Shown piece by piece: positions 43,270 through 53,527 of a DNA stretch of 64,000 bases. Position 1 is the first letter of the stretch. Every line of letters begins with the position of its first letter. Below the pieces are notes generated by a model, which had not been told where the DNA came from, did not search any database, and saw nothing but the letters and a program-made list of their open reading frames with translations. Origin of the DNA: Agarophyton chilense (taxonomy: Eukaryota; Rhodophyta; Florideophyceae; Gracilariales; Gracilariaceae); the NCBI GenBank assembly GCA_030374765.1, contig JARGXX010000028.1:930001-994000 (forward strand). The letters are read 5' to 3'. Made by a program: the position numbers and the translations under genes.

Positions 43270-43498
43270 AAACTTCTAGATTCCGGCAAAGCCTGTTGCG
43301 GCGAGAGTGAGCAGTTTTGGAGCGATGGTCACCGATCTCGATCTTCTGCGCCTCATCTGTATGGTGTACCTGTATAAGGACGGGGGCAAAATTGCAAAGT
43401 TGGAAGTACTACCCAAGAACAAGGGCTTAGGCTTTGCTGGATTGGTTGTCTTGGATCCCCACGATCCCAAGAAAATTCTTCCCGATGTATCCAAGTGA
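43270..43498 (+). CDS. Unidentified C-terminal ORF
   Basis: An open frame that reads KPVAARVSSFGAMVTDLDLL, then MVYLYKDGGKIAKLEVLP and LVVLDPHDPKKILPDVSK before a TGA. Regular strand-like hydrophobic spacing suggests real coding. The first in-frame ATG is within it, so the start is probably upstream, in another exon or frame. Not recognised. Confidence 0.35.
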
Positions 43499-43818
43499 AG
43501 GTGCAGCTGGGCAGTTCGCCCATTTGAGATTTTTCCCGCCACACATTGCATTGATTCTTTAAGGACATCGTCGTGATAAATGATCTTTTCTACGGCGAGC
43601 CAACGCATTAGGGAGTCGTTTATTGTGTTGTCTAACGAAAGCCTGGAAGGCGAAGATCACTAGAAAATGGGTAGCACATACGCTTTTGTGCTCACCACGG
43701 CACGCAGCAACCGGGATCTGCTCGTTGTATCTGAAAACAAAAAAGAAACAAACATAATCTTAGAATACAATTATAGAAGAATAAGGATTCTTTTTCTATG
43801 ACGCTTTGGACACAGGTA

Positions 43819-43925
43819 GTAGTTTAGAATAGTAGTTTAGAATAGTAGTTTAGACTTTATTTGATTCAACATACCACAAAAGTTTTGACTATATTTGATT
43901 CAACGGAATACAACAAAAGTTTTGA
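43819..43925. repeat. Two short tandem repeats side by side
   Basis: Three copies of AGTAGTTTAGAAT-type units (43819-43856) are followed by two copies of a roughly 43-base unit containing TATTTGATTCAAC and CAAAAGTTTTGA. Confidence 0.85.
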
Positions 43926-45035
43926 TTGTATTTCTTCACCGTCAATGTGGTTTCTGCTCACGAACGACCACCTCACTAGAGCATGCAGAGACCTTTTGTT
44001 TGTCCCGGACCGGAAAGCAGCTTAGATATAGGTGCTTCCGCCGCAAAATCCATCTGGTAGCATCCCTATGGCAGCATGCATGCACATCCGCGTAAATTAT
44101 TTTTATTTTTAGGAGGTAAAGGCTGCTCTTGTTCGCGCTTAGACTTCTCGTTTAAGGACCAGAACGGAGTCGTGGGATTCTACTTAGACGTAGTGAATCG
44201 TGTGTGTTCTTTAGGGCTTCTTTTAGAGCTGTTATGTAGCTCAGGCCAAAACAATTGTATCGAATTTTTTAGGGAATCATTCATTAGATTTGAATGAATA
44301 ATTCGTTTGGCTTTTCGAATACTAAGTAGAGGGAGTCTAGCTAGAAGTAAAGTTAAGTCTAAATGGCTGTTCTCTTACTAGCAGAAAGTGAGTATGGCTA
44401 ACAGGCTATCTTGTTACACCCTACTATTGAAAGATACAATTAAGCAGTTCTCACCAAGTAAAAGAGTTTTCAATTGCATATCCATCGCTTTTCTTTGGAG
44501 TAACACGAATACTGGTGAGGGGATCCGATGAAAGCTCTGGGTGGATCTCTGAGGAGAATGCCAGACACTCCATTCTTTAATAGAGATCTAGTAAGTTGCT
44601 ACGATCGAACCCAGAGCTTGAAGTGGATTAGAGGTTTTCAATCTGGCCACGTTGCTGTACTCATACCTCAGTGTTGCATTCGGTGTGGATGTGAAGATAT
44701 GCATGAATTGGAATACATGACCCAAAGTAAAACGAATCGGCTACTGACAGTTGTCAAGACCAAAGTGAAGCGCGGCAATTTTTCCTGTTGAAAAATGTCA
44801 TCTGGTTAATGGAAGTTAATAGAACTATTTTTATTGCTCAAATGGAAAAAGATTTAGTTGATATCAGTTACTCAATTCCCAGAACATGGCAAAAAAGTGT
44901 TAAAGTTTGTGTTTGCAAGGATTTGTCACGCTTCATGCACAACAAGACAAATCTATTGCCAGCATGGCACATAAGATTTCTTTTTGGGTTCAGTTTTGGG
45001 ATTTTCGAATATTTGAGATTATCTTCAAAGCTTCT
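43926..45035. other. Gene-poor stretch
   Basis: Only small frames. The best is 44528-44791 (MKALGGSLRRMPDTPFFNRD, with a CCIRCGCEDMHE cysteine cluster), for which I have no match and little confidence. Confidence 0.35.
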
Positions 45036-45040
45036 TTTGT

Positions 45041-45676
45041 TTATTGACGTGTTCGATTTCTAAAAGGACAAGTGCGAACATGTTCCGAATAAAGGGACGA
45101 GGGGATTGAGCGCCAACAGTGGAAACATTGAAATGGAGCCCGAGTTTTAGGATGGCTTGCGCAATGTGCGATGATCTCATCTAGGCTGGCACCAATGAAT
45201 GCACATTGATGACAGAAATTCGGCCCATGGGATCCTCGCACATGATATTTCAAACCACCGACAGAGGTGTAGCGAAACCCATACGAGCAGTGCGGACAAA
45301 CCAAGCCAGCGCGCGTGGAAGTAGCCCGGGCTTGACTAGGAACGGCTCCACTGGCACCGGCTCCAATGGCAGCAGCTCCACTGAGAACAGCACCGCTGGC
45401 ACTAGCTTCACCCATTCTATTGTCCGTTGTTCCAATTTGAGACGAAGCCGCATTCGATGGACCCGCATCTCTCCTCGATAACGAGGGATCACGGTCGCTA
45501 CTATTCGCTGGGAAACCAGTTTGCGGCGGGTTAAGAAGGAACTCAATTGAATGCTTGTTAACTGATTTTTGCTTCTTGCATGGTTTAGGTTCTTGAGAGG
45601 AATTCGAGGGAGCCGGGCGTTTTCTGTTCCTCTCCTTATCGTTGTTATCGTTATTATCGCTTCTGTGGCCTTTCAT
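45041..45676 (-). CDS. C2H2-type zinc-finger protein, 211 aa
   Basis: An intact frame from ATG. The N-terminal third is basic and Ser/Asn-rich (KERNRKRPAPS, KPCKKQK), a likely nuclear localisation signal, followed by an Ala/Gly/Ser-rich linker. Three zinc fingers occupy residues 127-203: C127-C130-H145-H150, C155-C158-H171-H175 and C184-C187-H199-C203, the last being C2HC. Spacing between C and H is 12-14, normal for C2H2 fingers; linkers are non-canonical. The frame ends three residues past an arginine-rich tail. This looks like a small nuclear nucleic-acid-binding protein. It could also be a remnant of a transposon-encoded finger protein, but no transposon motif is near. Confidence 0.7.
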   Translation of the reverse strand: MKGHRSDNNDNNDKERNRKRPAPSNSSQEPKPCKKQKSVNKHSIEFLLNPPQTGFPANSSDRDPSLSRRDAGPSNAASSQIGTTDNRMGEASASGAVLSGAAAIGAGASGAVPSQARATSTRAGLVCPHCSYGFRYTSVGGLKYHVRGSHGPNFCHQCAFIGASLDEIIAHCASHPKTRAPFQCFHCWRSIPSSLYSEHVRTCPFRNRTRQ

Positions 45677-46000
45677 TTCTGCCGTTTGTAGACTTTTCTA
45701 AGTTGGTCAGGCTTAAAACTCTTTGATAGAACGATGAAAAGATCGGTTTTTCATCTATGTCATTCTTACTGCCTTCATTATGTATTGCGTTGACTAATTG
45801 AGTTATGTCAAGGAAGCACTACTTTTTTCCTTCTCATGGCCTTGTTTCCAATAGCTGGATTATTTCAATAGCGACTCTCCTTTTTCTCATATTGCGCTGT
45901 TTTGGAAACAGCCAGATTTTTTTTGACATATGAGTCCAACCAGTCACCTCCAAACTGAAAAGAACTCTTTTGAAAAGCGTCTACGCGCAGTAGATTTCAC

Positions 46001-46665
46001 TAGGGCTCTGCGACAATTACCAAGTAACTGTGCAGAAACCCCGTCCCACCGCATTTACCACGCACTACGGTACGTGCACATGCGTTGCACAGATAAAATA
46101 AATAAAGCAAATCATACCAACTACGCGAGTAGACATATACATCGCAAAGACCTACACTCAAATTGAGTACCTTCAATTACGTAGCTTATTAGGTATTGCA
46201 GGGGTCAATGGTATCATTATCCAAGTCAGAATTTCCGAGCTTTGCGCTCATACGAGGCCTTTTGGCCTTTTTCTGTATGTTTCTGTTTTAGTGGTTATTA
46301 CTGCCCTATTTCTTCGCCAATATAGTCAAAACGAGTTTCATACTTATGGTAAAAATCCAAATAGCTTGGTTTATGTACAAAATTTAAAATACTTCAGAGA
46401 CTAATAAAGATTACCACGTGCATGGATGGTGACCATGTAGCTGCGTAAATACCCAGTCACGTGGTATGAACAACATCATCTATGTAGTTACTTTCTAATT
46501 GTTTCTACGATGATGATTTAACGCGACATGGCTGAACTGCACAAAATGATGACGTTAGTTGATTTGGAGGTCACTGCTTGGTCACCCATGTTGCGCTGAA
46601 CTACAATGTGTCGCGAGTAGGTAATATGCAACTGCGTATACAAGCGTGTTTTATGTAAGAGCTCT
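46001..46665. mobile_element. MITE-like element, copy A (665 bp)
   Basis: The ends read GGGCTCTG and AAGAGCTC, an imperfect inverted pair, each flanked by TA, which is the target site of Tc1/mariner/pogo-type elements. It matches 49634-50279 over its whole length in the same orientation, with many substitutions and indels. No coding capacity. Confidence 0.7.
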
Positions 46666-47052
46666 ACTTGATCCACCTTGAAGCAAAACGGCCAGACCAG
46701 CAGCTGCCACCCACCGATCTTTCGCAAATCGCGCAGTACAACGCATTTGCGGACCATACAGACTTGGGTAGTGATGATTCAAAAATGAATCGTTACCAGC
46801 TATTATACACAAATTGTAGGTGGCTGTCTAGCAGGGAAATACAATAAAAAAATACCAGACTCCTAATGGAGGTTTGGGAGCATATGCATCATCGTGGTAT
46901 ATCTTGTTGCCTTTTTTCTGTGTCCCTGCGTGAGCGCCGGCCGAGCAGGACCTCGACGTATCACCAGGTCGGCGGTTGCAACTGCTTCTGATTCTGAAGT
47001 TTAAAAAATATTATGCACTTCAGACCATTAGCGACAAGTACGCAGAATAAGT

Positions 47053-48666
47053 TTATTGTAGAGCCAGCTCTGGTCGTCGTACGCTGGCAATTCCACTCCC
47101 CACAATTCCCAAATGCTGTGCATCCTGTTGTATATCGCTGAGACCGATATTCAAAAGGCAATTACCCGGATGGTTGTTCCCCGTGTTTTCTATACAGTAC
47201 ATCCGCGCAATTGAGTCCAAGCTTACTACGTCTGAGTCCATTCTGTATTTTTGCCGTTGGTAAAGCTTCCAAAAACAAGAAACACCAATGGAAACTAAAA
47301 AGGTACCAATGCCCACCAACAAAACAACCGTTTCCCAGACACCGATCGTAATCTGTTCCTCAAATTCTCCCCTTGCCACAATTAAGTTCTCTCCTTCTTT
47401 CTGGGAGTAAAACATGCGATCAGAACGTACCCTTGTCCTCATCTCAAGCGCAAATGTTTCAGCGGCTGCGAATCTCGCAAAATCTGTTTCAGTAATCCAT
47501 GCGAGTAGGTCGCCGTTCCGTTGCGTGCTCACTTGATTGCTCACTGGAAAAATTTTCAAAGCAATAGTTTGTAGTTCCTCTTCAGGGTTTCGTCTCATGG
47601 GGCGTGTGACGCCATCTGGACACTTGTAATCCGTTCCATTAAAACTCCAATTTCCAATGTACTTCAAGGAGGGGGCTTCGTCAAAACATGGATAAGCAGC
47701 GACTGTTGCACCTCGCTTGTACAGGCGCATTGCGACTCTATAGACGAAGGGACCCTCATCTCTAACCAGGCCGTACATTGACCACTCCACATTGGCATCG
47801 AAGTGAGATCGTAGCGTAATTGCAATATATCCTTCATAGATCAAATTCCTGTCGTCAACCACTTTCGCAGCATAAACTCCTGTTACCCCGTCTGTGCTGA
47901 ACCCATCATCATTTTTAATTCTAGACAGAGAAACCGCAGTGATGTTGGCACCTGCTAATATAGTATCCGAAAAGAATTCACCCGCGGTACGTTTGTCAGA
48001 ACCACCACTGCCATCCAAGCATTGAATTGTTTGAGTGCCCTTAGTTTTGGCCACTGCGCCGACATACGCAACGGTGTATGTGTCATTGATCTGTCTGACA
48101 CAGGAAGAAATGTACTTGGAAGCAAGATTCGATTTCTCTCTTACGATGTAACTCTGATTGGAGTTTGTCCCCGTAGGAGAAAAAGAACTTATGTTTACAG
48201 CTTCTTCTTCGTTTAAGCCAAATGCCGGGAAAGGTGACATAAGTGTAACTCGACCTTCGATGTCAGACAAAGAATCAACGTGTAAGAGAGAAGTGGTCGA
48301 AACTTTTGAAAGTATTGGAACTCGAATCTGATTAACCGAGCGCTCAAACAGTGCAAGCGAAAAAATAAAGAAGATCATGAGCCCTATTCGTACTCCCTGG
48401 GATATGACTAAGCTGCCTCGTCGGCCACTGATGACATTTGGAATGCCTATGGCTCGAAGAAAAATCGGCGCGGTACGAACACCAACGGCGTTTCCGCGGA
48501 CAACTGCAGCAAGTGCGGCACGGTGGACAATGTCATCTTTGAAGAGTTCTTGTAAAGGACGAAGTACAAGTTCGGTCATGAGGAAAACAATTAGCAAGAA
48601 CGGGCCGATTCTGATGCGGAGACCAAAAACAGAGTTAAAGAGTGTGTTCATATCCGTTTCTTCCAT
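47053..48666 (-). CDS. Three-pass membrane protein with glycosylated ectodomain, 537 aa
   Basis: An intact frame from ATG. Hydrophobic segments are at about residues 18-35, 91-107 and 441-464. The loop of about 330 residues between helices 2 and 3 has several N-glycosylation sites (NIS, NQS, NDT, NIT, NWS, NGT) and about six cysteines, so it is probably extracellular. The 71-residue C-terminal tail has a segment rich in Asn and Gly. The topology matches the 720-2144 gene, although sequence similarity is weak. The gene lies between the two MITE copies and has no near neighbour on its strand. No known domain; receptor-like or surface role is a guess. Confidence 0.8.
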   Translation of the reverse strand: MEETDMNTLFNSVFGLRIRIGPFLLIVFLMTELVLRPLQELFKDDIVHRAALAAVVRGNAVGVRTAPIFLRAIGIPNVISGRRGSLVISQGVRIGLMIFFIFSLALFERSVNQIRVPILSKVSTTSLLHVDSLSDIEGRVTLMSPFPAFGLNEEEAVNISSFSPTGTNSNQSYIVREKSNLASKYISSCVRQINDTYTVAYVGAVAKTKGTQTIQCLDGSGGSDKRTAGEFFSDTILAGANITAVSLSRIKNDDGFSTDGVTGVYAAKVVDDRNLIYEGYIAITLRSHFDANVEWSMYGLVRDEGPFVYRVAMRLYKRGATVAAYPCFDEAPSLKYIGNWSFNGTDYKCPDGVTRPMRRNPEEELQTIALKIFPVSNQVSTQRNGDLLAWITETDFARFAAAETFALEMRTRVRSDRMFYSQKEGENLIVARGEFEEQITIGVWETVVLLVGIGTFLVSIGVSCFWKLYQRQKYRMDSDVVSLDSIARMYCIENTGNNHPGNCLLNIGLSDIQQDAQHLGIVGSGIASVRRPELALQ

Positions 48667-48699
48667 TTGGCATGAGTTTCAGGAATCAAAATTGCAAAG

Positions 48700-49630
48700 A
48701 GGGGAAAGAAATGCGAAAAAGGAAATAGGAGCAGTGCGGTACACGAGCTTGGTTATTCAAAAGACGCTGATTGCAGAACCATATATGGTCTCGGGGTCTT
48801 CGGCAAGTTGTGGCGAGTGCGATATATCTGTCGTTTCTCCTTATATCTACTCGTGTTGGTATGATGATGATATCAACGCGTGGGATTCATCAACCGTTGG
48901 TGGCATCTCATACGAATACAGCACTTTGCACAGAACCTTGGTACGGCATTGCGGTTTTGTCACGCGGGATGTTTTTCGGGGGGTTAGAGTTACATTGTTT
49001 TCGTTCAATTGCGGACAAGAAGGAGAGCAGAACGGCATGGCTGCCCGACTCCCCGAAGACACAGGTAGGCAGAGGCTCTCAGAAGTCGTTCCCAATAGTT
49101 TACCAAACAATATGGCGATTGGACAATTGTAGCTTGACAAACTCCAATATTGGCTTTTGCATTGCTGGCATCAGTTGCAAGTTGTTGGCGCTGGCTGATG
49201 CCAGCAACCAACCTTTTCTCGTTGGATATTTGCTTCTGTAAATCTACCGCGCCAACCGCTGTTCAGAGATACATCTCGTTCTGTTGCAATTGTTGAGACA
49301 CACTCCAAAATGGAATTTAACCTCTTTCCGCCAACTCCGCATTTACTTTTTTTTTCCACACGCTGACGTCTTCAGTAGCCGTCATTTTCAACAATTCCAC
49401 GTTCAATACAACAAGTGCAACAAAAAGTAAACCTGATTATTGATGATTCTTTGTTTACGGAACCACCTTCCACAGCGAAACGCTCTTCCAGCGCTGTCTG
49501 CAGAGCGGAATATCCGAAGCGTCGCAACTACCTCTCGGTCTGCAAGGAACACGAGTTGCATCTTGTTCTGCTTGGCTTCGACATATTGTACATGGCGGCA
49601 CAAACTGCTCCACGAAGACGTTCTTGTGTA
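48700..49630. other. Upstream region, nothing convincing
   Basis: Several overlapping frames of 60-150 codons on both strands, none with motif or homologue in the window. A minus frame near 49600 has CTICRSQAEQDATR, which might be an old transposon piece. Confidence 0.35.
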
Positions 49631-49633
49631 CAA

Positions 49634-50279
49634 TAGGGCTCTGTGGCACTTACTGAGTAATGGCGCGGGAACCCCGTCACACCACATAGACCAAGCACTA
49701 TAGCACGCCCACAATGCGTTGCACAGAAAAAATAAACCAAGCAAATGGCGCAGTCTCTAGGCAACTACATATGCTTACAACGCATAGACCTCAATCAAAA
49801 AGAGTACCTCCAACTGCGTAGTTCATGAAGTATTGCACGGGTCAGTGGTATGATCGCCCAAACCAACATTTGCAATCTTTGCGCTCATACTCTTTGCGCC
49901 TTTTTTTTGTATGTTTCTGATTTAGTAAGCGTTACTGTCCTATATCTTAGCCAATATAGTTGGGAAAAGCTTTTTACTAGTAGAAAGAAAAACGAATTAC
50001 TCGGCGACTGGGTTTGCGTGGTGACCGTATAGTTACGTCGCTGCCCAGTCATTCCGTATGAACAATATCATCTGCTTAACATTAGTTGCTTTCTAGTTTT
50101 TACAACGATGATTTTGATATGACATGCTTGAACTATACAAATTGATGACGTCAGTTACTTTGGAGGCCAACTGCTCGGTCACTTGTGTCGCGCTGGACCA
50201 CATGGCGAGTAGGTAGCAAGATTGCTACGCTTCGTAATATGCAACTGCATAGGCAAGCGTGTTTAACGGAAGAGCTCTA
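49634..50279. mobile_element. MITE-like element, copy B (646 bp)
   Basis: Same ends (GGGCTCTG ... AAGAGCTC) and TA flanks as copy A, same orientation. Shared blocks include ATGCGTTGCACAG, GCCAATATAGT and ATGCAACTGC. A short extra piece like 46573-46620 also occurs at about 50666-50712. Confidence 0.7.
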
Positions 50280-50439
50280 ATAGACGTATTTCACTTGGGA
50301 CTCCAGGGCTCGAAACGTCCACTCGAATACCGTATAGGAACAATTGGCATTACACTTTGGTGAACCGATGTGGGCCGCTTGGCACTGAGCGGCTTGGAAT
50401 GGAAGGCCGTCAATCTAATCCGAGTATAAACCCTTCCCA

Positions 50440-50650
50440 ACCAGGACATTTGGAACAGCTCGCAAGTTCAAACACGTTCTTCGAGGTGAAATCTACTGTT
50501 TTCAATCACACTTCTACTCAAAAAGGTTATAAAACTATTTGGAAATCATACCTCAAAGATTGCGGGGAATTTTATGAGTACCACGGGAGCTGTGCATGGG
50601 TTTTCGTTCTCTGTCTCGTCAACCCCCGCAGAAGGGGGCCCATACCAATG
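50440..50650 (+). pseudogene. Possible tyrosine-recombinase N-terminal fragment
   Basis: The plus frame includes SSNTFFEVKSTVFNHTSTQK, followed by GYKTIWKSYLKDCGEFYEY. The pattern S-T-x-x-x-Y-x-x-x-W-x-x-F/Y-x-x-x-C resembles the helical core-binding domain of tyrosine recombinases as found in DIRS and Crypton elements. No catalytic domain follows, so this is weak. Confidence 0.25.
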
Positions 50651-50759
50651 TAGAACACAACCTCTTCTGTGAAGACCACTGCTTCGTAACCCATGTTGCG
50701 CTGGACCACAATGTGTGGTACAGTGTTTTGGAGATAGGAGGATGTCGATTTACACCGCT

Positions 50760-51660
50760 TTAGTCTAGTACGGTTAAAACTATGATTTTTTGTTACCAAA
50801 TTATTTGGATTAGTACTCTACTCGTACATATTTTGCTGTTTCTTGTTGCGGGTTTAAGCTCTTACCCAATTACTGGAGAACTGTCTCAGAGTCCTAATAT
50901 TGCATGGCGATTGATTTTTTTAAAATATTTTTGGCCCTCTTATCACATTTTTTTCTCCTTTCTGACTGTAAACAAAACTACATCCCTTTTGAATTTCAAT
51001 GATCCAGTTTCGAATGTAGGAAATACGAGGAAATAAACATGTATCTTTATTCAATGTGCTCTTTTTCTATGGCAGTTAGTATTTAGTTTTATCTGCATGC
51101 GGCCAAGCAAGAGCATCATATATGATTGAAGACTAACAATATGGTTATCGAATTTGCTGTTCAGACGACTGTTTGTATCATTATTGTCCATATCACTCAG
51201 GTAAACTTTTTTTTTGTAGTTCTACACTATACTACAATAGATTTCATTAACTGTTCTAGAATCAATAGACATCGTAAAAGGTCTATTGGGTTTGATAAGT
51301 ATTGAGATGCATTGTCCTTCTCCAGCAATTTGTCTTAATTTTTGTTACGAATCTTAGCTCTCACGAAACGTATAAGCAGTTTTAGCTCTTTACCAGAGTA
51401 AGGTTTAAGAACTGGTCAAACGTTTTCCATTCCTTCGGTTAGAGTTCAGAACTAGACTATTTGCTCGCTATTTCCAGCAAGCCACAGCCATAAAAATCAA
51501 ACGAACAATTTTCATTTCTCTTCCAAGAATCTTATTTATTACATTCAATGGCACTTCTCTGTCATTTCCTTTGGTGAAAGCGGGGCAAACCTGCCGCATC
51601 ATGGTTCTTGGGTGCTTTTACATTTTCCAAACAAAGCTTCAGAGCTTGGCCCACTATTCA
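50760..51660. other. AT-rich intergenic stretch
   Basis: No gene or repeat recognised. A hydrophobic 84-codon frame at 50782-51036 may be chance in AT-rich DNA. Confidence 0.4.
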
Positions 51661-51664
51661 CTGA

Positions 51665-51985
51665 ATGGCAGAATTCAATGATCATAGAATTGACCTCAAT
51701 CTATAAAACATGGTTCTGTATCGCTCTCAGAATCTTTTAAGTTCATCAATGAAATCGTTAAGAGGGCGATCTTTTGTGCACACGAGCATACTTGCAATGC
51801 GTTCGTAGTTTGGCAGGTTGCTTTCTGACATTCTTGCTACATAATTTAAGAGCTGTCCGTACCGAAGAAATAATTTGATTAGCTGTCACAACGAGATATT
51901 GCGAACGCAATATGAAGAGGTAGTGGACAAGAACTGTGACTACATTCTTCACAGAAACAAACATCACAGGAAAAGACATCACAGA
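51665..51985 (-). pseudogene. Truncated copy of the pseudokinase gene (3' end only)
   Basis: It aligns with 53522-53790, the C-terminal coding end and 3' flank of the pseudokinase gene, in the same orientation. Shared runs include ATAGAATTGACCTC, TGCTACATAATTTAAGAGC and GCTCTCAGAATCTT. Frameshifts break the reading frame. Similarity fades after about 51930. Confidence 0.75.
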
Positions 51986-52524
51986 CAGAGACATAACAGT
52001 AATCACAGAGCGGCGCAGTGCTCAGATTACATCACAAGCGCGAACAGAAATATTGTTCTTAACCTCGTATAAGTAGGATAAACCGCGCGCGATGGCTGGA
52101 AGATTGTTATCGAAAGCCGTATATCGACGATTTGTACAACTACACTATCGATAAGCCTTTTTTCTATGCACCCCTTCACAAACGTAAACCATTTTTCTCA
52201 TTTTCCTGGCGTTTGTAAATGATTTTGTTATGATTAGAAATAGATCTCATATGCATCAAACAGAAAAGTATTTAAAACACTCATTTTGTCTCGAAGATCT
52301 CAGAAAAGGTTCGCAGTTCTTTATTGTTCGCTTTTAAAAAACAGAGAAAGAGATCATTTTATCTCAAGGAGTATTGTTTCAAAGAATTCTTGTTCAATCC
52401 AACATGGATTTTTTGATGGCAGTCAGGACATCGCTTCTTGTGTTTTATGCCCTCTACGCGAGGTTACCAAGAAACTACAGAAACCGATCTGGATGAATTT
52501 TTTAAGGTCTCATAAAGAGAACTT

Positions 52525-52800
52525 TTGAGAAACTCTTTTTTCTGGCTACCAGGACTCGACAAGATATATCCATGGCAGTATATATGCTTGGAAAGTTTTA
52601 TTCAAGCCGTCTTCCGATTCATTGGAAAGCAATGAAGCACCCACGAAGGTACTTGGGGGTATTTCGGATCAGGCATTGTCGATTCCAAAACTTCGTAAGA
52701 CCACAAGTCAGGCTTCGTCAGATACCGACTGAGGACGTGAAAAAAACTCAAGACGCTCTAAAACTGGAAATCCTATTTGTATTAACGGGACTAGAATGAC
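52525..52800 (+). pseudogene. Copia reverse transcriptase fragment
   Basis: The plus frame reads FLATRTRQDISMAVYMLGKF, then IHWKAMKHPRRYL, the signature of the copia RT C-terminus (YLATRTRPDI..AV..L.RF ... HW.A.KR.LRYL). No RNase H or LTR follows. An isolated fragment. Confidence 0.75.
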
Positions 52801-52813
52801 GTGGATGTCAAAG

Positions 52814-53243
52814 TTACCATAGTCTATGGCACTCTCTACCTGTGTAGCAGAAGTTTTTACATTTTTTGATAGTGTAAGAAATGTCATTTGACTTATACAG
52901 CTTCACGAAGAACTTGGACTGAACGTTGACTATCTCTTGCAGCTCTTTCAGGACAAATTGGGAACAATGAATTGGACGAACGAAGGTCAAAGGCTTCGCA
53001 TCGTCGAACATACAGAACTCAGATACATTTATGTCAAAGAAGCTCTTCACAGCGGAAAAATTGTAGTTGGATAAACTCCGTCAGGAACGAATTACGCTGA
53101 TTAGTTAACAAAGAGCCAACTTCTATGTGTTCTGCAAACACACTATCACGCTCTACGACCACTTTCATCATCTCTTCCAGGGGGCGTGTTAGAGTAAAAT
53201 GTTTATCTATACAGCATGAAGTCGATGGAATTCTTACCTTCAA
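52814..53243 (-). pseudogene. Unidentified frameshifted ORF
   Basis: Two overlapping minus frames (53243-53034 and 53050-52814) look like one protein with a frameshift at about 53045: LTRPLEEMMKVVVERDSVFA, then FDINVSEFCMFDDAKPLTFV and a Cys-containing tail. I cannot name it. Confidence 0.3.
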
Positions 53244-53527
53244 TGTAATATAGTTTTATCAAAATATGTGTCATGGAATGGAATGTCAACTAATCTAAAG
53301 TTACCAGGATCCCTCAACACCGAACACCAATAACCTGTTTAAACACTTACGGACATTGAGAACATCTCAGTTTGTCCTTTTTACCAGGTTACAGTACGGC
53401 CGTAATTAGAAATACTAACACCGACATAGATATCTATATAAACCACTTGACAAACCGTTGCAATTCAAGATATGAAATATGTCAAGTCACAACAATCGAC
53501 TTTAAATCGTAAAATGAACGGGAGATT

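Noticed and set aside
46001-50279. The two MITE copies as LTRs of an element carrying the membrane gene
   Set aside because: The ends are TA-flanked inverted pairs within each copy, the copies are strongly diverged, and there is no primer site, polypurine tract or pol between them.
50440-50650. DIRS/Crypton element
   Set aside because: Only a short core-binding-like pattern; no catalytic R-H-R-Y domain and no split repeats nearby. Kept only as a low-confidence fragment.
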